DNA of 64,000 nucleotides from assembly GCA_017165825.1 (NCBI GenBank), contig CM029383.1, forward strand, positions 12,288,710 to 12,352,709, written 5' to 3'. Below are positions 1-13,800 of this stretch, piece by piece. A model generated the notes under the pieces. That model was not told where the DNA came from, did no database searches, and saw only the letters and a list, made by a program, of their open reading frames with translations. Position numbers and translations under genes: made by a program. Position 1 is the stretch's first letter, and each line of letters opens with the position of its first letter. The stretch is from Hepsetus odoe (Eukaryota; Chordata; Actinopteri; Characiformes; Hepsetidae).

Positions 1-33
1 GATCATGTTGTCTGGAGCAAGATGTTGACTCAC

Positions 34-160
34 CTGTGAGATCATCTGTTGGCCAGGATCCTAACTCACAGGCTTGGCAAGTGTACTCATCAAATACATA
101 CTCGTTCTCTTTGCAGGGAGTACACGTCCAGCAGCAGCTCACTTCACCTTTCCGAATCAC
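34..160 (-). CDS. grm5: grm5 coding exon 6 (cysteine-rich domain)
   Basis: 127 nt, about residues 530-571 plus one base. The acceptor is CTACAAAAG and the donor GTGAGT. It encodes VIRKGEVSCCWTCTPC and CQACELGSWPTDDLTG, most of the nine-cysteine domain that couples the ligand domain to the membrane helices. The next exon, with the helices, is outside the window. Confidence 0.93.
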
Positions 161-3100
161 CTTTTGTAGCAGAGGGAGACTCAATTATAAACCCTATTAT
201 TTAACTATTAATTAGCTAATATGTATTTAATAGTAATGCAGTGGTGATCTTTGGCTATTAGTGCTCTTCTCTTTAATTTTGGGTCATACATGTCAAAACA
301 AGGTAAAAAATGGGGAAATTATTGTAATAATGCCTATTGTGGTAGTATTTTAGAGCTTTGCTGATGGTATTAGACATTAATTTTACATTAAGCTTGCAAG
401 TGCCATATTTAACATATTTTATCTTGTTTGTAACATTTCGGATATTTCTGGTATAGGGCTGCTGCTGTTTATCGTATGACAAATTCACTTTGGTGTGACT
501 ACTTCGTCAAATCACTGTCAGTGATGTATCTAAGATTTCAGAAGGCCTGGAGTAACATTTTCCCTTTCAAATGTGGTTCCATTCATTAGCAAAATCAATA
601 GAATATTGTTAATTCCACTGTCGTTTGTTTAATATGTTGGTGTTTATTCTGAAACTCTATGGCTTCAGTCAGGTGTCTGAAGCCTTGCCAATGGGAATGC
701 TCTCTCAGATATAGCTATCTTGAGACCACAGAGATGAGAATTCTTGATAATATTCCCAAACTTACAAAATAAATGCAGTTCTGCGGTGGCTGCTCGGTTG
801 GATTGCAAACATCTATCATTCTATTCATTAAAATAAAAAAATGTATTAAACCTGGAGGTTCCATTCTGTATTAACATGATTGGGATGAATGATTGATTAA
901 GTTTTGGACTCAATGCCCCTGTGAAGCCCTTGGAATAATATTGTAGAAAATTACTATATCTTGCCATAAGTAGCTGTAGATCAGATGGCTTCATAATTTC
1001 CTCTGGTTTATCTGATTTGGAAAGCATTTTTATCTGATTTGGTCATTTTTTAACATAATTAACCTTTTCATATTATTTTTGCCATCTAAGCACAGATAAG
1101 CATATTAGGGAACTAAAGCATTGCTAATTCAAACAGTAAGATGCTCAAGCAGTAAAAAAAAAAAACATTTTAAAAATGCATTTAATTATTTTGAGGACTG
1201 AGGTTTATGCCCCCAATTTTTCCCACCTTTATCTGAGCTTTTGCACAGGGATCACTGCAGACAGAGTGGATAATGGCGCTGCTGTTGGCCCAAATCTCCT
1301 CATCGTCCATCTTAAGCCCTCTGTTGTCCCAGCTGCCCACATGGATGTAGCTGTAGTCTTCCTCACTCATCTGCTTAAAATTCATGATCTCATATCTAAA
1401 GACACACATAGAGGGTTAAATATATAGCTGATATTTCAAGATTGATATCTAATTTGAATGTGACCATCTTCCAGCTTCTCTTTATCACTTATATTTACAT
1501 GTCCTACTGTGCCTTTAAAGGGTATAACAAACTGAAGGAGAAGTGAAGTTTTTTTTATTGAACTGTATACATATGTAAAAGCACATGCACACACTCACAC
1601 ACACACACACACACACACACAGTGACGTGCACCATCAAACTGAAACACTTCATGTATCCTGAGGATCATAGTTTCAAATCTGCTGAATTTGGATATTACT
1701 TGCCCTGCTGAAATGGCTTGACAAAAAAGGTGTAAATGATAGTTAATCTGATCAGGATACAATCCAGATACTTGTCACATGAAGTGATCAAGTGTAACTG
1801 GGATGTCCTTGCATTGACCAGCCATGCAGTCATAGCTGAATGTGAAGAAAAACTGCTATTAATTTAATGCTAAATATGAACTATTCTGCTTCAGCTGCAG
1901 CTCTCTGTATAACGTGAATGCGTTTTACCTCCCAGGGGAGTCCCCGTTCTCATCAAACAGCACCACCTCTCCTGATACCCCAGTGAAGTTGGTCCTCATG
2001 AGGAACTCCAGGAGTTTGCGGCCATCAATGGGTCTCATGGCGTCACACAGGCCCTTGTAGTCAGGACACAGTGCATTCTGCATGGCGTGCAGGCCAAAGG
2101 CCATGCTGTAGATGGCATTGATGACAAAGCCCATCTTGGTGTCCTGAGCATAGTGCAGCCGGAGAGACTCTTTTTCTGACAAAAAGAAAATAAGAGGTAT
2201 TTCTTCAGATATAACTTCGTGTTTCATCTAAAACAAGCTATAACTAGTTTAAAGCTGAATGGATAAAGCTGATCTGAAGATATGTGTAAGATTTGGGTCA
2301 CAATATAATACTCAAATTGTTCATAAACTTCTAAATGATATTGGTGATCAAAAGCATTAGGGTTAGGGGTAGGATTCAGATTCAGTGTTAAGAAAGTCGA
2401 GTGTAATAGATTTTGATTGTATCTGAAACACATGACGCATAATTACACAACACTGCAAAAGCTGTTCTAATGGCTGTGCTACTAACGCTGGTGGCTTAGT
2501 TTTTAGTTTTCTTAAAAGGTGTGCATCTCCAAAGCTTTAACATTTGACCATTAGAATGAAATTTTACCAAAAACATTGATATTTTAATTTTAGGGCTCTC
2601 ATTTTATAGATACTTTTCATTTGAATTGGTTCTGTTATATTTATAAATATTGTGTGACTATAGTAAACACAATTAGATGTTATTCTATAAACATATTTGT
2701 GACCGTGGGAATTAGTAGTGACATTAGTAAATGCATTTCATGCATTTATCAGATCCACATCTGCACATTGACTGAGATATCAGGAAAGTCATCAGACCTC
2801 AATCTCAAATCACCCTGCTTCATTCTCAGTCTCAAGCACTCATGCTTATATAAGGATGGGAAAAATTGGAACTATATCAGCAGACTCTTGTCAGTGTTAA
2901 CACATCAGTGTTTGAAAAGAAATGAAGCATTGAATATTTTTTTTGCCCGGTGACATTATTTGTATTCCAAGGAAATTGTGTTTTATTTAATTAGACTTGT
3001 TTTGGCAAGTTATTTAACAACAAAATAATTAATTAATGCTACTTGAGTCCCCTAGCTTGGAAAAATATCACATCATTATAAGAAACAACATGATGTGTGT

Positions 3101-6100
3101 GTGTGTGTGTGTGTGTGTGCATGTGTTCTATATTGAATTGTATTGAAATTAATGTATAATTGTTATACACTTTCCACTGAAACTTGCTAAGTGGACTGGA
3201 TCACTTCTATATGAAAGTGACTATTCTTGTCATTGTATAACACAGCACATCACACAGGGGAACACAATGAAATTACACCTCTGTGTTTCACCCATACACA
3301 CACGTGCAGCAGGGGGCAGCTATTGAAAGCACCCTGGGAGCAGTGACGGGTACGGTATCTTGCTCAAGGGTAGCTCAGGGCAACCTACTGGTGAGGGAAT
3401 CAAACCCACAATCCTCTGAGCCCGGGGCAACTCCCTAACCACTAGGCCACCACTGCCCCACCTTGTACAAAATGGCACTTCATCTCATTTGATTTTGTGT
3501 TAAAAAGATGTGCTAAACAGTAGAACATGGAAGGAGGTAATAGCTGTACTCACTGGTGCAGGTGCGGTTATATTTGGGGTTGTCCTGAGGATGGCCTTTG
3601 AGTCGACATTGGAAGCGGTGTTGCCAGAACTCAGGAAACCAGGGGTTGCGATGATTTGTGTCTGGCTGCAGGTTCAAGTAGTAGTCATCAAACCAGGTGA
3701 CGTAGGCAGACTCCAGTTTGATGGTAATGCCACCAGCTGCTTCTCTCTGATAGCCATCCGTTACATCATAACGGTCAGCCCAGCCGTCACTGCAGAGAGG
3801 AAAACAGAGGAAAGGCAATAGGAATGGATGCACAAGATGAAATGTATTTTATCAGTCAGATATATCCCACATTTCTGTAATAGCGGCTCAAAGAGCAGCT
3901 GCCTTTCTGCTTTTCTGAGTACAAAGAGCTCATTTTAGCCTCATATCCTGGTCCATTCTGACCAAAGCAACAGCTGACACGTGTCTTTCATAACTTGCAC
4001 AGTTTCAGTGCCATGTTTGAAGGCTAACATATATGTACAAGTAGAGCTAAAATAGCTCCCCTCATTAAATCCCAAAATTGTGTAGACCTCTGGAGTGTTT
4101 CCAATGTTTAGCACAATAAAACTGAGTTCTTATTAAGTTATTGTCTTATTGTGTTATAATCTGAATGGTGCTACTAGGATGGAGATTTTAAGCATTTTAA
4201 GTTTCAAAAAGCTACATAAAAAAATCAATAAAATTATGACTCCTTTGACTCTGTGAAATCTGTGTAAGTCACCCTACAGTGAACCGTTTAACATCAAACC
4301 ACACTTGGTTTGTTTACATGTTGATAATTATGCAGACGTGGATTTTTTTTCCCATGGATTTTGCTCAGACTGCATTCAGAATCAAGAGCGTCTGTGAAGA
4401 AGGTGCAGGTGTTGGATGATTAGTTCTGAAGCACAACAATCTGCAAACTCATCTCAAAGTTATTAGATGAATCTCAATTTCTCCATTTATGTTTGTGTAA
4501 TTCAAAGCCTGTGTCAGCAATGGATGATTTTTATTGATTTGATTTTATTGATTGAGGGAAAACTATGCAAATTGAAGGAGTAATTAAATAGAATTGAGAA
4601 ATTGAACCGGTGAAGCCTGGGTGCTGAAGGGGTTAACCAGCATAAACAGCCTGACGGTCTGAGATCTCTGTGTCAGAGTCAGACTTCAAACAAGCTTCCA
4701 GCTTGCTTGAACTTGCATCATCTAATTTCTGTAATCAATTACACACCTGACCAGAAGAACATCCTCATTCCCACAGTTGGAGCTGTACTCTGCCTTTGAA
4801 AAGCAAATACACACACTCATAGCACATGCATGTTTGTTTTGTTGAAACATGTACTTCGTGATTGAAAGATCTTCTTTACCCTTTTGCCTGTCCAGACAAT
4901 GTTCCCATTGTTTATTTATTTTTCAAAGCTAGTTTTATTACCTAGACATTTTTATTACAGGACGTTTATTTCCTCCCCACCACACTCTATTTAGCGTTCA
5001 ATCTGTTCGAACACTTCCTAACCTTGCAGTGCTGGCGTTACACAACTCGGCGTGTGGGAGGCCTTTGTATCGTTTGTGTTCCCTCTGCAGGGAAGGAGAG
5101 GCTTTCATAACTAGTCCTTGGAGCCAAAAGCGATGGGAGAGAAAGTGGTGAGGGCAGTGTTAGCAGGAGCTTGAATCATTGCAGCACAGAGAAAAAGCCC
5201 ACACACTGACCCCGCCGGGTCTGCCTCCTTCATAGCTTCCCACTGCTACTGATGCTGTTATAAAAAGTCCCTTGCATAGCAGCCAAGCCACTTCAGTACA
5301 TTCAGCCAAGGAGACGAATAAAAAAACTAAGAAACAAAAACAAAACCAAAAATGATACAAGACGAGTAAAGATGTATGGATTTTTCATTTGAATCAGTCT
5401 TTTTTCAAATTCAGACTCCCAGTCTTCAACATGCATTTTTTTTTTTGTCAAAATTGTATTTTCAAACAGTTTTCCAGCACCGCCAATCCACATTAAGTCA
5501 TCAGTTTGCATTCAGGCCTGTATTGTGCTCTAATTTGATTAGGAAAGGCTCTTATCAATAGTGCATCCTCAGCCAATACAATACATCGTTTCCTCCCTGA
5601 TTCACCACAGACAGATGGCTCAATGCACGGCCACAGAAATAAACCACTCATTAGTGAATAATTGAAATTCACTGAGTTGTAAAATGGTGCTACTTGGGCA
5701 TCGCTGTTTTCTATGGCTCTAAATTGGGAGCTGTTATCAAGCTCTTTACCCATTAACTGTTGTATTTGGAGAGAGCTGAACTGGACAAATCACGCTCAGA
5801 CACTCATTTTGGGTAATTAATAGTAATGTCATTACAGAAAGTGCTACACAGAAAATAAAAAGTTCAGCTGAGACTAACTGTATTTAAAAGAGACATGCTG
5901 TAGGCAGCTTCATTTTTAATGAGAGCAACATGTTCTTTCTGTTGCAAGGCAGAGTCAACTTGCTACTAATGGCTAGAACAGAAGTTCTCTCTTTTTCAGT
6001 CTCTGGCCCTTTGTGGATATAAAATGCCACTGTGCTATTTCTCTTATCACCCCCACACACCCTAAACCATCTGTCTATTTTTCTAGCTATTTTCTCAGCT

Positions 6101-7836
6101 ATAGATGAACTTTTTTTGCAGGATGTCCAAATCCCTTCTAGGATACATATTTGATTTTACATTCAGTAAGGGAAATATTTTTTGCTTCCACCCTCAAAGA
6201 AAATGCAAATATATTTCATATTGTGTGTGTCTTAAACCAATCGATCCATCTATGCAGTAAAGCAGTGGTCAGGCATTTGCAGTGCTGGGGAGCAGTGCTG
6301 GGGATGGTACCGTGCTCAAAGGTACCTCAGGGGAAATTTATTTGTGTAAGAATAAACATCATGTATCCTTGTGCCTATGTAACCAGCTTATGTTGTACAG
6401 TTATAATTACACAAAATTACACGAAGTCCCAAACTGTGTTGCTCTACATGACTGTAGGGACCTCCAAGACTGTAGTGGCTCTTATTGTTTATTGGAGCCA
6501 CTCCTGCCCCTTCTTCTTCTTTGGTGGTACGGCCCTATGGGTTTGTAATCGTGGATTGGCCCCGGGCTTTTTGCAGGAATTCGCCTGTAGGAGAGGAGCT
6601 GGAGTGAGCGCTTTGCTAGTTTGGAGGTGTTTGTGTCTTTGTTGGCTACAGTCAGAATAAAAGGAGAACCAAAAGGAGACTCCCGTGTCATGTACAAGAA
6701 AAAAATCACACAACGCAGAAGTTCACCGGTCACACCTAATCACCAAACCACCAGATATCGGATTGCTCCAAAACAGCAAAAGCAAAAGATTTTTTTTTGT
6801 ACATGACAATTAATATGATGCTCCCAGCAAGCACATTACATTATTCACATAAAACTACATTTTTTTTCAGTTCCAAACCATGTGACCACTGATGGTTGTT
6901 TTTGGTTTGCTTCACTATTCTCATTTCAGCACAGACACAGAGATGTTTTCAAAATCCCTGCAGGGTTGCTTTACCTGATAAACCCGTGCAAAACACTATC
7001 GACCCACTACCATGTCAAAACCTTGACTCCCCTCCCCCCATTCAGCAAAATGTCATCCATTTCACTAACTTTCTCCTTGGAAATTGCTCCTCATCCTGTA
7101 CAAGAAACATTGCGCTGTTCTATGAAATTAGAGATAGATCATTTAGTGCTGGACTTAAACAGCTTCTGTGTTTTACATGGCTAAAATAGACTGAACAAAA
7201 ATGAAGACTAAGACTATATAGAAATAATGTTTCAGTGGCCACATAGCACACACCCTGTGGTCCCCAGTTTAAGAACCTATTAAATTGGCTATTTTTAATT
7301 CTTTACAAAGTTCTTATGTTGCTAAGCTCATTCAGGCAGGGATTGATTCTTTAAATGTGAGAATCAATTTGATTTGATAAAAGCTACTATAAACTCTGCA
7401 GAAGATTGAGCAGTGGCAAAAGGAATGAAGAAATGGTGGTTTGCTACTACTGCTTTACACATTAAGTATGTAGTTTTGAATGCAACCCAACCCTTTTAGA
7501 ACTGCCCATTATATGTTCTATGCATAGACATATACAATGGTATTTTGGACTTTTTCAAAGCCTTGTCATTATACAAGAAAAAGGTAAAATGAATTTTCAG
7601 AGAAGAATCCCCAATGGTGGTGTAATATGGTCCAAAACATGGTGTACACAGTTTCCAGACAGCAGGCTCTCATAGCTCTGAGGGACTGCAGAGTGTTTTG
7701 TCTGATCAAGCAGGTGCTTTGCTTTTTAGCAGTGTTTTACACCTCTCTCCCTTTTCCTCATTCCAACATGCTGTGAAAAATGGGGGCAGAAGCTCAGACG
7801 CGTTTGTTTCCTGTCACCAGTTACACACTGTTGTTA

Positions 7837-7874
<38 letters not shown>

Positions 7875-10800
7875 CCAAAATGTATCCAGCCAGGCCGTCT
7901 GGAGAGCCCAGAGGCCCAGCATGGCATCCATGACACCATTTTCTGACACCCTTAAAAATTTACACTCTGCATAAATAAATAGCATTTAAGCATCAGGCAT
8001 GCCTACTGTACCCTATCTTCTTTTATTCCCATTTAACATTTTATTTATTTAAACTGTACACGTCAAAATTTCTCATATGTCACATTTTACCATAATCCTG
8101 AACCCTTACAGAAGCAAGGGTTCTATAAGAACCCTTATAGAAGTTAAAATCGTTCATATTGGAATCATAAAAAGTGTTTCAGCTCATACTGCTTTTTGAA
8201 TGTGGTGCTATATAAGGCAGCCAATCAGAAAAGAGAGCAGAAAATTGCATTTTACCAACCTTAAAGGTACTGTAACAGAACGAAAGTGATTTTTCATACA
8301 TAAACCCACATGAACAGCATAAATGTAAGAACAATGAATGCCATGGGTCTTTACAGTTTTGCTCCAAATAAATCTTTTTAGCATCTTTATTGTGGAGCAT
8401 ATATATAAACTCTTCACCTTTAATGGGGTATAAAAATCTGAGACCACATTGAGAATCTGTGATTAAAAAAATAACAAACAAGACAATTAACAAGGGGTTG
8501 TTGTAGAATTAAAAAAATGATTTAATCAATTAAATCATTATGACGTTAAAAAATACTCAAGGTGATACATTTAGGATGATAAAAGCAGTGTTGCAGCACG
8601 ATGGGATCACAATGCTAATAATATAATTTGTGATTTAAAAAATATTGCATTAAATCAGGAAAAAACAAAACAATTCTCCAATTTTTGCTGGCGGTTTCAG
8701 ACTTTTGTAGCCCACTATATTACAGAGTAAATAATGAAATGCAGTAAAATCAGTGCAAAAAACTCAATTCCCCAAAGGTGCCTGTAGCCTAACTGAAAGA
8801 CTTATATTCCCATGGCTGAATTATAAAAATCTTCCAAGCTGTCCTAACTCCCTGTTTCTACCTGATTGGTAAGCTAGAAAAAGCTCAACTCATGCTTCAC
8901 TGGGGCCTAACTCCACAGACACCTGCATGTATGCATGTGAGGGGATTGACAGCATTAAAGGCTGAGAGATCAGAGATCTCACACTCCTGCTTTCTTTCAA
9001 CACACTGAGAGTCAGGGGACCAGCACCACATAAACGAGATGCATATTTTTCCTCTCCCACACAAGAGCGACATGTTTTGAGTAGGAAGGAAGAGGCAAAG
9101 GGAATAAGAATGTAGACTCTGTGCACCAACATTTATCATCATGACCGCAAGCTCAAGCCTCACTAGGCACGATGGTAAACGTCACAAAGGTCTTTATCCT
9201 TTTTTTCAGGATTTCAGATAAAATTTTGCTCCTCTGCTGGGTTTTCGGGAGCACACAAGGAGCATTTGCCTTAGACTGGTCTGTAAAGTGAATTCTCAGT
9301 GGTGTCATTACAAAACTACATGAACATCTTCTCACAACCGCTAAAACCAATAGAAAAGCCTCTGGAGTTCTGCCAGGAAGCATTGTAGACAGATGAGATG
9401 AAAATGAACCTGGAACACAAGATGAAAGATTGGAGGGTAAAGGAAATGCCGATGAGCAGGCCACCTCATTTGTCTTTACTGATGATGTGCCAGCTGATGA
9501 CTGCAGCAGAATGAATTTTGAAATGTACCAAAGCATTAATACTTAGATCCAGCAAGTGGATGATGAGACCCTTAACATTCTGCTAAAGCCACTATGGAAA
9601 CTTTCAGGGTCATAAAGTGGATTGTACTTGAATGGCCAATTAAAGCACCTCACATTAACCTTACTGTAAATACATATTGGCTTTAGAAGGCAAGACTGAG
9701 GGCAAACAGCTTACAGGAACAGAAAGTGAATGCAATGCGCACCTGGCAGAACATCACCAATAAGGATATTTTGTATTTTACAGCAAATCTTTTGTTTCCG
9801 CCAAACACAAACTGAAATAATGCGCTATACACAAATGTAATATAATATTACTGTCAGAAAAAAGAAACGGAAATGCATTTCTCTATGTTTCTCTTTTTTA
9901 CATACATAGAGAATTCACTTACATGGAAAGACAAAGGCTTGGAAATGTTTTACTTTCTCTCATAAAGTAGCTATCCTTAAAATAACGCACTTTATGGGCT
10001 CTATGCCACATATATGCTTAAACTTGAAAAGTAATTACAGTAGAAGTACAAACAGAAAAAGTCATTATTTCTAAATGCCAATTATTTCTTTTTCATTTGT
10101 CAACTTGATTAAAATTTCACTGCTGTCTCTTTCTGCCATTTCTTTTCAGTATGGTCTCAGACCCCACAGTGTAAAATATACATTGCACAGTAAAGGTGGT
10201 TTAATAATGTTCAGTCAGTCATTCTGCATATTTACCTCAGAGACATTGTTTCATTTAAGACTGAATGAATAATCATTGTCGTCGTTACACTCAAGCGAAA
10301 GAAAATTCTGCAAGGCTTTACTCAATGTAGTTATTCCAAATAAGAATAAAGAAAAAAGAACAAATGTCAACGAAAATGGATTAAAGGTGCTTCTTGTGCT
10401 TTTAAAAACAACAAACAACAAACTACCTACACAAGTTTGAAAAAAGGTATTCTACAAAGTTAGAGAAATATATAGTGCTAGCAGTCTCTGTATGGAGGTG
10501 GTCTTTGATGTGTGTTTGCCCACTGTTTCACGTTCCAGTTACAGTGCGGTCGAGGAACCACTTTTAGATCGGAATAGCACTACATATGCTTTGCCTTTAT
10601 AAGTGCTGATAATAAAGAGTTGAATGCAGAGATGTTGCATGTTAATGGAAATGCTGTTGTTGCTCCACAAAATTAGAACATTGCATCAAGGTCAGACACA
10701 GTAACCTGGTTGAACCTTTTTGAAAGTTACCAACCTGTTCAAAACTGAAACTCAAGCTCACGTGGTGTGAGTGCTTACTGTCATCAAGGACAGGGCAGGG

Positions 10801-13800
10801 GAAGAAAAAAAAACAGGGAAATACAAAAAACCTGTCTCATTCTGCCTAGAAACTGAAGCCTTTTAGAAAGTTCATCTTTAAGCAGAAAACAGAGCAACAG
10901 TGGGGCTCAGCAGGTGCGTTTCTGTGGCGTTTCATTCATTCTAGTTGTACTGGGGCACAGACAGAAATAGAAAATGGGGGATGGGGGTTGGGTGTAGCTA
11001 GTCATCTTCCTTTTCCTTCATTCATCTTCCTTTTCTTCTTCTCTCTTCTTTTTCCAAGTCTGTGCTAATAATCATGCTTTACCTTCCTGACAACCCATTT
11101 GTTCAGTTTTAATTCAAGTTTAATTTTCTCATTTAAATAATTTGTGCATGTCAAATCATTTAAAACAAACAGACCTTTGTGCCAGCTTTGCTATTCTGTT
11201 TTTGCATCATCGATTCGTGCTTATTTTGTAACACAAGCTTGCAAAACAATGGATTATTATGGAGAATGTAACGTCTGTTCTAAATTCACATCGCATTGTC
11301 TCCTGGAGTTTAAAATAGAAAAGGTTAAAACAGAAACAATTTATGGCCAACGTATTAGCGTTCATGTCATGGTTATAGTGCAGAACATTAACATTTTCCT
11401 GTGGCAAATGGGCCAATAAAAGTGGTCTAGTGCCCTTTGGTCCAGTGCCTACAATAAATGTGTTATGATGTCTTAAAATATGTTGTAAAAAAGTACTGAT
11501 GCTAAAGCAGTGGGATTATTCCAACTTGAAGCTAGAGGCTCCACATTTTCTCAAGCATCTAAGGATTTTCCCATCATACATTCAAAGTTCAATCAAACTG
11601 ATGCCATTGCCTCCTATGTCTTTACAGTCTCTGGGGAACTCAATCCAGTCAGTGCAAAGACAGTTTTAAGGTAACTGGTTTCACAGTGTTTTTGAAAGAA
11701 CTCAACTTCTGCTCACTCACATTTCTCAATTCTAAACAAAATGGTTTTATGGTTATAAAAATAATGATTCCAAACTTTGGTTACTCAAAAAGCTCCTTAA
11801 ACCAGCTATTGCACATATTAATGTGTGAATGTGACTTTATCTTAAGTTCATATTTGGAAAAATATATTATTTGTAATACAGTTTACATCTCCCCAGGGTA
11901 CTGGATAATATTGTTAAAAGTTATGTTATTATTTGTTTAAACTACTGAGTTAATCTTAAACCATTTTTTAACAGAACAGCCAAGACTGAAATGAGGTCAA
12001 CCCTAATAATAGTTAATGCAGGTATCTCATTGGGGGAAGTTAAGATAGGAAGAATAAGCTCTTGCTTTATGGTGCTAAGAATAGCCAATTTTTGAAGATG
12101 GGAGCTCCTGGGCAAATTCTTGAAACGCTATTTTCACACAACTTGCCACAAGAAAACAGCCTTTTGTTTTTCATTTAATTAATTTATTATCTCAGGCATA
12201 TGGATTTTTGTCAAACAGGTGTTAATGGTATATCATTAAAAGAATTGATTGTTTTAGCATGAATTAAAACAAACAATTATAATTTCTTAGAAATAGATAC
12301 ATTCTATAGATTTAATGCTATAAATAGTCATATATTTAACCTGATTTATCACGAGCAGCAGTGTAGGAATCTGGGGTGGAGGTGGTGGACTGTGTGGAGT
12401 GTGTGGGTATGGGTGAGGGGAGTTGTGGTGGGGGGTGACCTTGAAAATGAAAGAATGAAAGAAACAAGGACAAATTGTTCCCCATGTTTCATTGCTAGGA
12501 AGAAAAGAAAGAAAAGAAAAAAGCCAAGCACTTAGCTGTCACAGGTTACTAAGTTTGTTGCATAGGTTGTAATAGTTAATCAGCAATAGCTGATCTGAGC
12601 TGGTAACTCATGTGATGATCAAAAGTGGAAAAAAAGCACTGCTGTAAGTTTTGCTGGATAAGAGCATCTGCTAAATGCTGTAAATGCAAATGTAAATGTC
12701 TAGGAAGAAAATGACACATTTTGAGAAAGAAACTAAAACATTACATTTATGATAAACTCCATGACCGCAGATTGTCCTTCAGCATAATAACTTTCACAAA
12801 GAAGCTTTTGAAAGCAGTGATGGCAACCATAGCTGGTAATGATGATGATGATGATGATGATGATGATGGTCCTGATGTTAGTCTGTCCAGTGTGGGCTGT
12901 TAAAAAAAGGGAATTATGTTCAGTGACTCCTAACAATATTCTTATTTCCTCTTTTTTCTCAAACATGGACATGCAATTTACAGTGAACGAAGAAATGTGA
13001 TATATGATGATATGAACCTGCTACTGTTTCTAGCTATGCATCATCACATGTCTTCCTATTTTATGAATAACAGTACAACCAACTCCATAAATATCAGCAC
13101 CTTTCATGAAAACGAGCTAATGAGCTGTGTGTGGTCCCTCTTTCTAATCCGTCCCCTCTAATGTTCCCATGGTGTGCTTCTGGAATGCTTCTAGTCTTGG
13201 AGATACCTCCCAGTAAATAGTGAAAATTTAAAACTGAGTCTACTTTCTGGCAAATTTTAGCTGTTCCATGCTTTTCAAACATGTGTTATTTTTCCCATGT
13301 TAAGTTAAAGAGTAATTTCAGCTGTCTACTAAAATTTTTATATGCCCTGGTCCACAACCTTCTGTCTCTATTGTGCTGAGAGCTCTTTGATTTTTTTGTT
13401 TTTTTTCAATGTAAATGGATTGTGTGTAGCCACACGTTTATACCCCAGAGTAGCAGAATATGGTCATAGACATAGACATGTTCCAGGAGGTCCTGGAGAT
13501 TTGAAGTAATGTAAAGAGCAATAAAAGTAGTTGGCAGTGACAATAAATGCATGCAGAATGAACCTATGACTTGAGACTTACCTGCCAACCAAGAGGAACT
13601 CTCCCACTAGACGGCGACGTCTCATGGCCATGAGGATGCCACGCACGGTCATGCCCTCACAGAAGCATGCCACTACACGGGCTTTAGGAAGGTGACTGCG
13701 CAGTTTCTCCAGCAGCCGGTCGAAGCTCTGTTCCCCAGCGTTACTGTAGATTTTATCAGAATGCGCAATGCAGATGCCTTCCTTAGCGGCCATATCTTTG

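Larger units (their letters stand above)
2176..3553. other. grm5 intron with one GT microsatellite and one SINE
   Basis: Contains a GT run at 3092-3119 and a reverse-oriented SINE at 3213-3461. The rest is AT-rich with nothing recognised. Confidence 0.7.
3790..13581. other. 9.8 kb grm5 intron
   Basis: No coding exon of grm5 is missing from here, because flanking exon phases and protein sequence join directly. It holds a CA repeat (7841-7872), a GAT repeat (12838-12868), a decayed SINE piece near 6245-6345 and a SINE tail near 12653-12700. Several open frames of 80-170 codons show no recognisable domain. The rest is unassigned. Confidence 0.7.

Noticed and set aside
4747..4789. Minus-strand 43 nt segment with good acceptor (GGCAG) and donor (GTGTGT) inside a grm5 intron
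   Set aside because: Flanking grm5 exons already join in phase with the expected protein. Inclusion would introduce a stop codon. No family similarity.
6151..6660. 169-codon plus-strand open frame
   Set aside because: Runs over a decayed SINE fragment and low-information intron; no recognisable domain.
9153..9536. 127-codon minus-strand open frame
   Set aside because: No domain, no splice context, composition like surrounding intron. Chance frame.
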